Origin: Sphingomonas_R arantia | GTDB lineage: Bacteria > Pseudomonadota > Alphaproteobacteria > Sphingomonadales > Sphingomonadaceae | Length of the DNA: 64,000 nt | Assembly (NCBI RefSeq): GCF_042682045.1 | Contig: NZ_JBHUGS010000001.1 | Coordinates: forward strand, 1-64,000 | Direction: 5' to 3' | Shown: positions 34,149 through 45,920 of the stretch, in pieces | Numbering within the stretch: position 1 is the stretch's first letter | Layout of the letters: every line of letters starts with the position of its first letter | Notes under the pieces: generated by a model | What the model saw: only the letters and a program-made list of their open reading frames with translations | What the model was told of the DNA's origin: nothing | The model's database searches: none | Program-made: the position numbers and the translations under genes

Positions 34149-34844
34149 ATGCCGACCCTCGTCCTGATCCGCCACGGCCAGTCCGCCTGGAACCTGGAAA
34201 ACCGTTTCACCGGTTGGTGGGACGTCAACCTGACCGACCAGGGCGTGCGCGAAGCGCGTGAGGCGGGCGTCGCGATGGCCGCCGCGGGGCTCGATTTCGA
34301 CATCGGCTTCACCAGCGTTCAGACCCGCGCGATCAAGACGCTGAACATCGCGCTCGAGGCGATGGGCCGGCTCTGGCTGCCGATCGAGAAAGACTGGCAG
34401 CTGAACGAGCGTCACTATGGCGGCCTGACCGGCCTCGACAAGGCGGAGACCGCCGCCCTCCACGGCGACGAACAGGTCCATATCTGGCGCCGCTCGTTCG
34501 ACGTGCCGCCACCCCCGTCGGAGGCCGGCGGCAAGTACGACATGACGCATGACCGCCGCTATGCCGGCATCGCGGTGCCGTCGAGCGAGAGCCTGAAGGA
34601 CACGATCGAGCGCGTGCTACCCTATTGGGACAGCCGCATCGCCCCCGAACTGCGCGCCGGCAAGCGCGTCGTCATCTCCGCCCACGGCAACTCGCTCCGC
34701 GCGCTCGTCAAACACCTGTCCGGCATCTCCGACGCCGACATCGCCAGCCTGGAAATCCCGACCGGCAAGCCGATCGTCTACCAGCTCGACGACGATCTGA
34801 ACGCGGTCGAACGCTACTACCTCCACGAACGCAACGCGGACTGA
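34149..34844 (+). CDS. gpmA: 2,3-bisphosphoglycerate-dependent phosphoglycerate mutase
   Basis: A 231-residue glycolytic enzyme that interconverts 3- and 2-phosphoglycerate. The phosphohistidine is H9 in LVLIRHGQSAWNLENRFTGW; the second catalytic histidine is in VISAHGNSLRALVKHL. NERHYGGLTGLDK is the conserved substrate segment. It follows the M14 gene by about 20 bp, possibly on the same transcript. Confidence 0.96.
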   Translation: MPTLVLIRHGQSAWNLENRFTGWWDVNLTDQGVREAREAGVAMAAAGLDFDIGFTSVQTRAIKTLNIALEAMGRLWLPIEKDWQLNERHYGGLTGLDKAETAALHGDEQVHIWRRSFDVPPPPSEAGGKYDMTHDRRYAGIAVPSSESLKDTIERVLPYWDSRIAPELRAGKRVVISAHGNSLRALVKHLSGISDADIASLEIPTGKPIVYQLDDDLNAVERYYLHERNAD

Positions 34845-34860
34845 TCCGCAACGAACGGAC

Positions 34861-34928
34861 CGTACCCCCGCGCAGGGGGGAGTCCAGTTCCACGCTCCGA
34901 ACTGGATCCCCGCCTCCGCGGGGATACG
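34861..34928. repeat. Family C inverted repeat, copy 3
   Basis: CGTACCCCCGCGCAGGGGGG and the closing CCCCGCCTCCGCGGGGATACG-type arm around a loop with CCAGTTCCACGCTCCGAACTGG. It fills the gap between gpmA and purE and ends 15 bp before the purE start, so it is in the purE leader. Confidence 0.85.
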
Positions 34929-34943
34929 CAAAGGCCAGATCGC

Positions 34944-35465
34944 ATGACCGACCTCACCTCCTCCATCCCCGGCGCCATTTTCGGCACCACCCCCCGCGTC
35001 GGCATCATCATGGGCAGCCGGTCCGATTGGGAAACCATGCGCCACGCCGCCGACACGCTCGCCGCGCTCGGCGTCGCGCATGAAACGAAGGTCGTGTCCG
35101 CGCACCGCACGCCGCAACGGCTGTACGACTACGCCACCACCGCGGCGGCGCGCGGGCTGCACGTCGTGATCGCCGGCGCGGGCGGCGCGGCCCACCTGCC
35201 GGGCATGGCCGCCGCCATGACGCGCCTTCCCGTGCTCGGCGTCCCCGTCGAATCCAAGGCGCTCAGCGGCATGGACAGCCTGTTGTCGATCGTCCAGATG
35301 CCCGCCGGCATCCCCGTCGGCACACTCGCCATCGGTCGTGCGGGCGCGGTCAACGCCGCCCTGCTGGCCGCCGCGATCCTGGCCACCACCGATGCGGAAC
35401 TCGCCACCCGGCTCGACGCCTGGCGCACGGCGCAGACCGACGCCGTCGCGGAGTCGCCCGAATGA
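34944..35465 (+). CDS. purE: N5-carboxyaminoimidazole ribonucleotide mutase
   Basis: A 173-residue class I PurE that converts N5-CAIR to CAIR in purine synthesis. The conserved nucleotide pocket GIIMGSRSDWETMRHAADTL, SAHRTPQRL and AGAGGAAHLPGMAAA are present. The gene overlaps purK by four bases, the usual pair. Confidence 0.96.
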   Translation: MTDLTSSIPGAIFGTTPRVGIIMGSRSDWETMRHAADTLAALGVAHETKVVSAHRTPQRLYDYATTAAARGLHVVIAGAGGAAHLPGMAAAMTRLPVLGVPVESKALSGMDSLLSIVQMPAGIPVGTLAIGRAGAVNAALLAAAILATTDAELATRLDAWRTAQTDAVAESPE

Positions 35466-36529
35466 TGCTGCCGCCCGCCTCCACCATCGGGATCGTCGGC
35501 GGGGGGCAGCTCGGCCGCATGCTCGCCGTCGCCGCCGCCCGGCTCGGCTACCGCGTCCACATCTACGCGCCCGACGCGGACTCACCCGCGGCCGAGGTCG
35601 CCGCGGAGTTCACCTGCGCCGGCTATGACGACCTCGACGCGCTCGCCGCCTTCGCCGCCACGGTCGACGTCGCGACCTACGAGTTCGAGAATATCCCGGT
35701 CGCCGCACTCGATGCGCTCGCCGCCGTCGTGCCGCTCCACCCCTCCCCCCGTGCCATCGCGGTGGCGCAGGACCGGCTGGCCGAAAAGACGTTCGTCGCC
35801 GACCTCGGCGTGCCCGTGGCACCCTGGGCCGCAGTCGACGACCGCGCCGGGCTCGACGCCGCGATCGCCGCAGTCGGCACCCCCGCGATCCTCAAGACAC
35901 GCCGCTTCGGTTATGACGGCAAGGGCCAGGGCCGCCTCGCCACCCCCGCCGATGCCGACGCCGCCTGGGACCAGATCGGACAAGCCCCCGCGGTGCTCGA
36001 AGGCCATGTCGCGTTCGACCGCGAATTCTCCGTGCTGCTCTGCCGCGGACAGGACGGCGCGGTCGTGACGTGGGACGCGCCCGACAACACCCATGTCGAC
36101 GGCATCCTCGCCACCTCGGTCGTCCCCGCCACCGGCATCGTCGCGCGCCAAGCGGCGGACGCCACCGCCACCGCCGTCCGGATCGCCGACGCGCTCGGCT
36201 ATGTCGGCACGCTCGCCTGCGAATTCTTCGCCTCGGCCGCCGGCCCGGTGTTCAACGAAATGGCGCCGCGCGTCCACAACAGCGGTCACTGGACGATCGA
36301 GGGCGCCCGCACCTCGCAGTTCGAAAACCACATCCGCGCGGTGTGCGGCCTGCCGCTGGGCGGGACCGACACGGTCCACCCACGCGTCGAGATGCACAAT
36401 TTGATCGGCGACCAGGCGAACGCCTGGGACGAAATCCTGTCCGACCCGACCGCGCATCTGCACCTGTATGGCAAGGCCGAAGCCAGACCCGGCCGCAAGA
36501 TGGGCCACGTCACAAGACTGCTGGACTAG
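35462..36529 (+). CDS. purK: 5-(carboxyamino)imidazole ribonucleotide synthase
   Basis: A 355-residue ATP-grasp enzyme that makes N5-CAIR from AIR, bicarbonate and ATP. Visible are the N-terminal IGIVGGGQLGRMLAVAAARL, the ATP-grasp segment LKTRRFGYDGKGQ and the metal/substrate region NEMAPRVHNSGHWTIEG. It acts immediately before PurE and is translationally coupled to it. Confidence 0.96.
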   Translation: MMLPPASTIGIVGGGQLGRMLAVAAARLGYRVHIYAPDADSPAAEVAAEFTCAGYDDLDALAAFAATVDVATYEFENIPVAALDALAAVVPLHPSPRAIAVAQDRLAEKTFVADLGVPVAPWAAVDDRAGLDAAIAAVGTPAILKTRRFGYDGKGQGRLATPADADAAWDQIGQAPAVLEGHVAFDREFSVLLCRGQDGAVVTWDAPDNTHVDGILATSVVPATGIVARQAADATATAVRIADALGYVGTLACEFFASAAGPVFNEMAPRVHNSGHWTIEGARTSQFENHIRAVCGLPLGGTDTVHPRVEMHNLIGDQANAWDEILSDPTAHLHLYGKAEARPGRKMGHVTRLLD

Positions 36530-36541
36530 GCGCACCAGACA

Positions 36542-36661
36542 AGCCCCCTCCCTTTCAAGGGAGGGGGTTGGGGGTGGGTGCAACAGCTCCCCGAAATCCA
36601 ACGCCCAGCGGCGAAGAGGTAATACCCACCCCCCAGCCCCCTCCCATGAAAGGGAGGGGGA
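36542..36661. repeat. Family A complete element, CCCTTTCAAGGG subtype
   Basis: The left arm is GCCCCCTCCCTTTCAAGGG, then AGGGGGTTGGGGGTGGGTGC and AACAGCTCC. The right arm is the inverted ACCCACCCCCCAGCCCCCTC, then CCATGAAAGGGAGGGGG. It is the only full two-armed copy of this subtype apart from the DUF559 unit, with a loop of about 45 bp. Confidence 0.9.
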
Positions 36662-36675
36662 GCATCAAGCCCATC

Positions 36676-36789
36676 AGCCCCTCTCCTTCAGGGGAGGGGT
36701 TGGGGTGGGGCTGAGCGCTTCAAGACGGTGAGGTCATAGGGGAGGTGCTGTTGCCCCCACCCCAACCCCTCTCCTTCAGGAGAGGGGCT
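36676..36789. repeat. Family A complete element, second of a tandem pair
   Basis: Arms AGCCCCTCTCCTTCAGGGG and the inverted CCCCTCTCCTTCAGGAGAGG, with the loop CTGAGCGCTTCAAGACGGTG and end GGTGCTGTTGCC. It lies 14 bp after the previous element. Both occupy the space between the 3' ends of purK and the M16 peptidase. Confidence 0.9.
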
Positions 36790-36803
36790 AAGCAACCTGA
36801 ACC

Positions 36804-39641
36804 CTACTCAGCAGCAACAGCCCCCGGCACCACCTCGACCGGCAACCCGGTCTCCACCAGCTGCGGCCGCACCTTCGCGGCATCACCCACCACGATCCAC
36901 ACGATCTTCGCCGGATCCAGCGCCGCCCGCGCCGCCGCGTCCAGCTGCGGCGCGGTCAGCGCGCGGTACTGCGCCGCCAGCCGCTGGTAATGGTCGTCGC
37001 GCCAGCCATACAGGTCGATCCGCTGCAGCCCGCCCAGCACGTCGCCCGATCCCTCGAACGTCCCCGCCAGTTCGCGCACGCGGCCGTTCACCGTCCGCTC
37101 CAGCTCCGCCTTCGTGACGCCGTCCTTGGTCAGAAACGCGGTCATGTCGGCCTTCAGCGCGGTGATCGACGCGCCCGTCCGGTCGGTCTGCACCGGCGCG
37201 GACACCAGGTACGGCACCGGCCCGAGCAGCCGGCTGACCGACCCGCTGACGCCGTAGGACCAGCCCTTGGTCTCACGCAGGTCGGTGTTCAGCCGCGACA
37301 GGAACGACCCGCCCAGCACGTCGTTCGCCACCTCCAGCCGGGTCAGGTCGTCCGTGCCCTTGTACCCCAGCACCGCGCCGCCCAGGATCAGCGACTGCGG
37401 CGACTGCGGCCGATCGATCAGCAGGATGCGCCCGCGCGGCGCCGGCGTCGGCGCGGACAGGTCCTTCGTCACGCGCGGCACCGCCGGCGCGCGCCAGCTG
37501 CCGAAACTCTGCTCCAGCATCGCCTGCACGCTTGCCAGCGGGGCGGACGACACGACGAAGATCTTCGCCCCGTCCGGCCGGATCCAGGCGCGGTGGAACG
37601 CCGCCATGTCCGCCGGGGTCAGCTTGGCGACCACCGCCGGGTCACCCGTCCCGCTGAACGGCACGGCATAGGGATGGTTCGGCCCGTACAGCACGACCGG
37701 CAGCGTGCGCAGCGCCACGCCCTGCGGCTGCGTCAGTTCGGATGCGATCCGCGCCAGCTGCGTATTGCGCAACCGATCGACCTCCGCCGGCGCGAAGGCC
37801 GGGTTCCGCACGATATCCTGCATCAGGTCGAGCGACGGCGCCAGATTGGCGGTCAGCGCGTCGAGCGACACCGTCGTCCGGTCCATTGATGCGCGCGCAC
37901 CGATGTCGGCACCCAGCCGTTCCTGCGCCTCCGCGATCTGGATCGAATTGCGCGTCTTCGTGCCCTCGTCCAGCAGCGCCAGCATCAGCGATTGCGTACC
38001 GAGCTTCGCCTTCGGATCGGCCGCATTGCCCGCGTCGAAACTGATCGCCACCTTGGTCACCGGCACGGCGGTCCGTTGCGCGTAGACGATCTGCATGCCG
38101 TTCGACAGCGTCGCGCGCTGCACCGCCGGGAATTCCAGCTCCTTGATCGTGCCGACCGTCGGCAACCCGCCGCGCCCCACCGGACCGGCGGCGGCGGTCG
38201 TCGCGGCATCGTCGGTCTTCACCGCCACGGGTGCCGCCTCGACATAATTCTCCCGCGCGCCGGGCACGATCGACAGCGCATAGACCGGGCGCGACAGCCA
38301 CTTCTGCGCCACCGCCTGGGCCTGGCCCGGCGTCACCGCGGCCAGTGCCGCCAACTGCTTGGCATAGAAACCGGGGTCGTTCGCATAAACCGCACCCTCG
38401 GCCAGCGCGACGGCCTTGCCACCGAACCCGCCGACCGACTCCAGCCCCTTGATCTGCCGCGCGGCGGTGGTGGTCACATACCGCGACACCTCGTCCGCGG
38501 TCGGCCCGGTGCGGACGAAGTCGGCGATGATCGCGTCGAGCCGCTTGGCCGCCACCGCCGGGTCGACGCTCGGCCGCACGTCCATCGACACCGAAAACTG
38601 CCCGGCATCCTCGAACCCGCTATACGATGCCGACACCGCAACGGCGAGCTTCTCGCCCCGCACCAGGATGTTGTCGAGCCGCGAACTGGCGAGGCCGCCC
38701 AGCACGCCGCCCACCACGTCCAGCGCGGCGGCATCCTTGTCCAGCATCCCCGGCACCGCCCAGGTCCGCAGCACGCGGGTGGTCGCGACGCGGTCGCGCA
38801 TCACCTCGTCCTTCCGCGCGGGCAGCGTCGGCACGGGTGCTACGACCTTGGGCGGCGTCGGGCCGCGCGCGATGTCGCCGAAATATTTGGTGGTCAGCGC
38901 GCGTGCGGTGGCGACGTCGACATCGCCGGCCAGCACGAGCACCGCATTGTTCGGCCCGTAGTTATTACGGAACCAGCCCTTCACATCATCCATGCTCGCC
39001 GCGGACAGGTCGGTCATCGAACCGATCGTGCTGTGCCGGTACGGGTGCCCGACCGGGTACAGCGTCTCGCCGATCCGGTAGTCGACCAGGCCATAAGGCT
39101 GGTTGTCGCCCGACCGCTTCTCGTTCTGCACCACGCCGATCTGGTTGGTCAGGTTCTTCTGGTTGATCGCCCCCAGCAGGTGCCCCATCCGGTCGCTTTC
39201 CAGCCACAGCGCACGCGCCAGCGCCGGCGTCGGCACCGTCTCGAAATAGTTGGTCCGGTCGTAATAGGTCGTGCCGTTATAGTCGGTCGCGCCGACCTGC
39301 TCGAGCGGCTCGAAGAAATCGCCCGGCGCATTCTCCGATCCGTTGAACATCAGATGCTCGAACAGATGGGCGTAACCGGTCTTGCCGGCCGGCTCGTTCT
39401 TCGACCCGACATGATACCAGACGGACACCGCCACCACCGGCGCCTTGCGGTCGGTATGGACGATCACGCGCAACCCGTTGGGCAGCGTGAACTGTTCGTA
39501 CGGGATCTTCACCTGACCCACGAGGTCCGCCGGCTTCGCCACCGCGGCGGCGGGCGCCTGCGCCGCGACGGCATGCGGCACCAGCAACAGCGGGGTGAGC
39601 AGGGACGAGGACAACAAAGAGGGGGTCAGCCAGCGACGCAT
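36804..39641 (-). CDS. M16 family zinc metallopeptidase (two-domain)
   Basis: A 945-residue periplasmic or membrane-attached protease with a signal peptide (about residues 1-27). The first M16 half carries the inverted zinc motif H92-L-F-E95-H96 with the third ligand near E174 (VVQNEKRSG). The second half (about 510-945) is a degenerate M16 domain without the motif, as in pitrilysin-type and bacterial PqqL-like enzymes. The two halves form a closing chamber for small peptides. It is read alone on the minus strand. Confidence 0.93.
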   Translation of the reverse strand: MRRWLTPSLLSSSLLTPLLLVPHAVAAQAPAAAVAKPADLVGQVKIPYEQFTLPNGLRVIVHTDRKAPVVAVSVWYHVGSKNEPAGKTGYAHLFEHLMFNGSENAPGDFFEPLEQVGATDYNGTTYYDRTNYFETVPTPALARALWLESDRMGHLLGAINQKNLTNQIGVVQNEKRSGDNQPYGLVDYRIGETLYPVGHPYRHSTIGSMTDLSAASMDDVKGWFRNNYGPNNAVLVLAGDVDVATARALTTKYFGDIARGPTPPKVVAPVPTLPARKDEVMRDRVATTRVLRTWAVPGMLDKDAAALDVVGGVLGGLASSRLDNILVRGEKLAVAVSASYSGFEDAGQFSVSMDVRPSVDPAVAAKRLDAIIADFVRTGPTADEVSRYVTTTAARQIKGLESVGGFGGKAVALAEGAVYANDPGFYAKQLAALAAVTPGQAQAVAQKWLSRPVYALSIVPGARENYVEAAPVAVKTDDAATTAAAGPVGRGGLPTVGTIKELEFPAVQRATLSNGMQIVYAQRTAVPVTKVAISFDAGNAADPKAKLGTQSLMLALLDEGTKTRNSIQIAEAQERLGADIGARASMDRTTVSLDALTANLAPSLDLMQDIVRNPAFAPAEVDRLRNTQLARIASELTQPQGVALRTLPVVLYGPNHPYAVPFSGTGDPAVVAKLTPADMAAFHRAWIRPDGAKIFVVSSAPLASVQAMLEQSFGSWRAPAVPRVTKDLSAPTPAPRGRILLIDRPQSPQSLILGGAVLGYKGTDDLTRLEVANDVLGGSFLSRLNTDLRETKGWSYGVSGSVSRLLGPVPYLVSAPVQTDRTGASITALKADMTAFLTKDGVTKAELERTVNGRVRELAGTFEGSGDVLGGLQRIDLYGWRDDHYQRLAAQYRALTAPQLDAAARAALDPAKIVWIVVGDAAKVRPQLVETGLPVEVVPGAVAAE

Positions 39642-39737
39642 GCGAATTCCTTCAGGATCTACCGTTCACTATGTCAGCCCGCCCCGCGGTGGCCAAGGGG
39701 GGTGCCGCACGCTAGGCCCGCCGAGCAGGAGATTGCG

Positions 39738-40301
39738 ATGAACCAGCCGTCCGATCCGACCGACATCCCCGAACGGCTGCTCGGCCGTGCGGCCGGCACG
39801 CTCGATCCGGAGGAACGCCGCGTCGTCGACAGCATGGCCGCGCGCCGCCCGATCAGCCTGGACATCGGCGAGGAAGCCGAAAACCGCGCCACCTTCTGGG
39901 ATCGGCTGGCCGACCGGGTCGCCGCGGTCGGCGGCAGCTGGGCGTTCATCTTCACCTTCCTCGGCGTGCTGGTCGGCTGGATGATCCTCAACACCGGCAT
40001 CCTCGGCCGGCTGGGTGAGGCGTTCGACCCCTATCCCTACATCTTCCTCAACCTGATGCTGTCGATGGTCGCCGCCCTCCAGGCGCCCGTCATCATGATG
40101 AGCCAGAACCGCCAGGCGACCAAGGACCGGCTCGCCGCCAGCCACGACTATGAAGTCAACCTGCGCGCCGAACTCGAAATCATGCGGCTCCACGAAAAGA
40201 TCGATGCGCTTCGGATCGAACATCTCGAAGCCATGACACATATGCAAGGAGAAGTAATTACCGCACTCCGCAACAACTCGACATCGTCGACTGCACAATG
40301 A
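39738..40301 (+). CDS. DUF1003 membrane protein
   Basis: A 187-residue protein with two membrane segments (WAFIFTFLGVLVGWMILNTG and PYIFLNLMLSMVAALQAPVI), the DUF1003 core. After them is the conserved MMSQNRQATKDRLAASHDYEVNLRAELEIMRLHEKID. A long N-terminal soluble part precedes them. AGGAG lies eight bases before the ATG. Function unknown. Confidence 0.9.
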   Translation: MNQPSDPTDIPERLLGRAAGTLDPEERRVVDSMAARRPISLDIGEEAENRATFWDRLADRVAAVGGSWAFIFTFLGVLVGWMILNTGILGRLGEAFDPYPYIFLNLMLSMVAALQAPVIMMSQNRQATKDRLAASHDYEVNLRAELEIMRLHEKIDALRIEHLEAMTHMQGEVITALRNNSTSSTAQ

Positions 40302-40473
40302 CGAGCGACAAAGCTCCCACATATTGATCCGACATCTGATCGGTCGGGGCTTACCGGACGATGTCCTGCGCCTTACCGATATGTAATGCTCAACTGAAAC
40401 CAAACTGTCACGCCACCGACATAGGGGCGCTCCCGAGCCGAAGGACCATCGTCCCGGCAAAAGGGGTTTTGAC

Positions 40474-43044
40474 ATGATCCGCGCCGTTTCCTCCATTTCG
40501 CTGGGTGCGCTCGCGCTCGTCCTCGCCATGCCGGCCCAGGCCCAGACCGCCCCGGCGACCGCCGACGCGCAGGTCCAGACCGATGCCGCCGCGACCGCCG
40601 CCCCGACCACCGCCGCCCCGGCCGCATCGAATGACGGCCTGCAGGACATCGTCGTCACCGCCACCAAGCGCGAGACGAACCTCCAGAAGACCCCGATCTC
40701 GATCTCGGTGCTCAGCGCGCAGGCGCTGGCCGACCGCCATGTGCAGAGCCTGTACGATCTGGCCGACGGCGCGGTCCCCGGCCTGCGCGTCGCCACGTTC
40801 GAGGCGCGCCAGTCCGCGCTCACCATCGGCATCCGCGGCATCGTGCCGCTCGACGCGAACCAGCCCGCGCGCGAACAGGGCGTCGGCATCTATGTCGACG
40901 GCGTCTATATCGGCCGGCAACACGGCCTGAACGCCGCGCTCTTCGACGTCGAGCGGATCGAGGTGTTGAAGGGTCCGCAGGGCACGCTGTTCGGCCGCAA
41001 CACCGAAGGCGGCGCGCTGTCGATCGTGACCAAGGCACCCAGCGGAAAGTTCGGCCTGCGCGCGACCGGCGGCATCGGCAATTACGGCGCCTATAATGGC
41101 GACATCCACCTCGACCTGCCGGAGGTCGCCGGGCTCAGCTTCAAGCTCGACCTGGTCAAGCAGAGCCAGGACGCGACCACCAAGAACCCGCTCGAGGGGC
41201 AGACCGGCTGGAACTACTTCAACCGCCAGGGCCTGCGCGCCGCGGTGCGCTGGAAACCCACCAGCAACATCACCGACGACTTCGCCTTCGACATCGCCAA
41301 GGACAAGAACAGTCCGTTCTACAGCCAGCTGCTGAACGCGAACCCGAACAACTGCGTCGCGGGGACGCAGGCGGCCGCCGCGGCCTGCACCTTGCCCGGC
41401 ACCGCCTACACCGCGCTCACCGGCACGGTGAAGCCGCTCCTGCCGGGCGTCGTCGTAAACGGCGACAGCCGCATGAAGACCGCCGACATCGGCGTGCCGC
41501 AGCAGCCGAGCATCGACAAGACGCACGGCTTCACCAACAACCTCCGGTGGCACGTCTCGGACGCACTCGAACTGCGCTCGATCACCGCATGGCGCGGCGT
41601 CGATGCGACCCAGTGGGACAATTCGGGCGGCGCGCACCGTGTCCCCGTCGTCACGCTGACCGCGGCCTGCACCGCGGCCGCACCCTGCGCCTTCAGCCGC
41701 TACAGCCTCGCGGATCTGAAGCAGAACCAGTTCAGCCAGGAACTGCAGGCGGTCGGCACCGTCGGTCAGGTCGACTATGTCGCCGGCCTCTACTACTTCA
41801 ACGAGCATGTGCAGGACGACGCCGCGACGCCCAACTCCACCGGCGCGATCGCGACGCTGAACGCCGCCGGCCAGGTCACCGGTGCGACCTACACCACCAT
41901 CCCGTTCTGCACCGGCCAGACCGTCGCCACCGACACCGCCTTCATCGGATCGGCCGCACAGGGTTGCTCGATCGATCGCGCGTCGGAAGTCCATTCCAAG
42001 AGCTACGCCGCCTACGGCCAGGCCACCTGGAACGCGACCGACCTGCTGCACATCACGATCGGCGGGCGCTACACGCATGACGAGAAGCAGGGCGTGCTGC
42101 ATATCTCGCGCAACGTGAACTACGATACCAACACCGCCGCTGCGACCGCCGCCGGCTACCAGCCGCTCGACAAGACTTGGAACCGGTTCAACCCGACCGC
42201 GACCGTCGCCTACGACGTGACCCCCAACGTCCACGCCTACGCCAAATATGCGACCGGCTACCGGTCGGGCGGCGCCAGTTCGCGCACCCAGAACTACCAG
42301 CCATTCGGGCCGGAAGACGTGAAGTCCTACGAAATCGGCCTGAAGAACGACCTGTTCGACCACCGCGTGCGCCTGAACCTGGCCGGCTACATCATGGACC
42401 GCAAGAACAGCCAGGTCGACATCAGCTCGATCCAGCCGTTCAACGGCTCCAGCTTCAACAACCTCGTCACGATCAATGCGCCGGGCATCACCAAGATCCG
42501 CGGGATCGAGGCCGACCTGACGGTCAACCCGGTCGAAGGCCTGACGCTGGGCGCCTCCTACGCCTACACCTACACGCACATCCCGCGCATCCCGATCACC
42601 TACACCGCGGGCGGCCAGTCGACGACGGTGCTGCAGCAATTCTACATCGTCTACACGCCGCGCAACGCGGTCAGCGGGACGATCGACTACGCCCTCCCGC
42701 TCGGCGACAGCGACACCAAGCTGCGCTTCCACCTCGACGGCAACTATGCACAGGCGACCCAGGCGTTCGACCAGTTCGCGACGAAGGCGGACTCGTCCTT
42801 CATCGTCAACGGCCGCGTCGGCCTCGCCGACATCGCGCTCGGGTCGGGCCACACGTTCGGTATCTCGGCCTGGGCGCGCAACCTGTTCGACGAACAATAT
42901 ATCTTCCGCCGCGATCCCTCCAACAGCCTGCCCGGCGCCCCGACCACCAACGTCTCGACCGGCAGCATCAGCAACATCCTGGGCGACTACGGCAACTACA
43001 ACGCCCCCCGCACCTTCGGCCTCGAAGGCACGATCAAGTTCTGA
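40474..43044 (+). CDS. TonB-dependent outer-membrane receptor
   Basis: An 856-residue protein with a signal peptide ending AQAQ, a T/A/Q-rich stretch, the TonB box region LQDIVVTATKR, plug motifs (VEVLKGPQGTLFGRNTEGGA-like, here IEVLKGPQGTLFGRNTEGG) and a beta-barrel ending in F. It is related to the receptor at 23556 in layout but clearly different in sequence. Substrate unknown. It stands alone, with repeats on the 3' side. Confidence 0.93.
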   Translation: MIRAVSSISLGALALVLAMPAQAQTAPATADAQVQTDAAATAAPTTAAPAASNDGLQDIVVTATKRETNLQKTPISISVLSAQALADRHVQSLYDLADGAVPGLRVATFEARQSALTIGIRGIVPLDANQPAREQGVGIYVDGVYIGRQHGLNAALFDVERIEVLKGPQGTLFGRNTEGGALSIVTKAPSGKFGLRATGGIGNYGAYNGDIHLDLPEVAGLSFKLDLVKQSQDATTKNPLEGQTGWNYFNRQGLRAAVRWKPTSNITDDFAFDIAKDKNSPFYSQLLNANPNNCVAGTQAAAAACTLPGTAYTALTGTVKPLLPGVVVNGDSRMKTADIGVPQQPSIDKTHGFTNNLRWHVSDALELRSITAWRGVDATQWDNSGGAHRVPVVTLTAACTAAAPCAFSRYSLADLKQNQFSQELQAVGTVGQVDYVAGLYYFNEHVQDDAATPNSTGAIATLNAAGQVTGATYTTIPFCTGQTVATDTAFIGSAAQGCSIDRASEVHSKSYAAYGQATWNATDLLHITIGGRYTHDEKQGVLHISRNVNYDTNTAAATAAGYQPLDKTWNRFNPTATVAYDVTPNVHAYAKYATGYRSGGASSRTQNYQPFGPEDVKSYEIGLKNDLFDHRVRLNLAGYIMDRKNSQVDISSIQPFNGSSFNNLVTINAPGITKIRGIEADLTVNPVEGLTLGASYAYTYTHIPRIPITYTAGGQSTTVLQQFYIVYTPRNAVSGTIDYALPLGDSDTKLRFHLDGNYAQATQAFDQFATKADSSFIVNGRVGLADIALGSGHTFGISAWARNLFDEQYIFRRDPSNSLPGAPTTNVSTGSISNILGDYGNYNAPRTFGLEGTIKF

Positions 43045-43069
43045 TCGCGCACGGATGACCCCAGAAAGT

Positions 43070-43104
43070 GCCCCGGCGCAGGCCGGGGCCTAGACGCAAC
43101 AGCG
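43070..43104. repeat. Family B half element
   Basis: GCCCCGGCGCAGGCCGGGG, then CCTAGACGCAACAGCG, with no inverted partner. It lies 26 bp after a TonB receptor stop and just before a family C half copy. Confidence 0.75.
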
Positions 43105-43119
43105 CCACCAACGAGAAAC

Positions 43120-43171
43120 CGTACCCCCGCGCAGGCGGGGGTCCAGCTCCACCCTCTGACCTGGCACCCCA
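43120..43171. repeat. Family C half element
   Basis: CGTACCCCCGCGCAGGCGGG, then GGTCCAGCTCCACCCTCTGA and CCTGGCACC. The second hairpin arm is missing. It lies upstream of the clpB promoter. Confidence 0.75.
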
Positions 43172-43196
43172 CCCGCAACTCCTTACACACCACACC

Positions 43197-43224
43197 CTTG
43201 TGTGACATAAGCGCAACACCATAT
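43197..43224 (+). promoter_or_regulatory. Probable heat-shock (RpoH, sigma-32) promoter of clpB
   Basis: CTTGTG (43197-43202), a 14-base spacer, then CACCATAT (43217-43224). The RpoH consensus is CTTGAA with CCCCATNT at this spacing, so CTTG and most of the -10 agree. It lies 26 bp upstream of the clpB start. clpB is a classic RpoH-dependent gene. Confidence 0.55.
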
Positions 43225-43249
43225 CCCCACCAACATCTGGGGAGTGACC

Positions 43250-45826
<2,577 letters not shown>

Positions 45827-45920
45827 GCCTGACACAGAAGCGGTTCCCCCCTAATCGGGGGCAGCCGCATCGGCCGGGGGCCATCCCGGCCCGCCTCGGG
45901 CATGACTGTGGCGGCGGGAC

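Noticed and set aside
18611..36789. Family A hairpins as ordinary rho-independent terminators
   Set aside because: No T-runs follow, the loops are conserved, and copies also lie in leaders and within an operon (tolQ-tolR).
40408..42897. An 829-codon open frame antisense to the second TonB receptor
   Set aside because: A shadow of the receptor; no domain or ribosome site.
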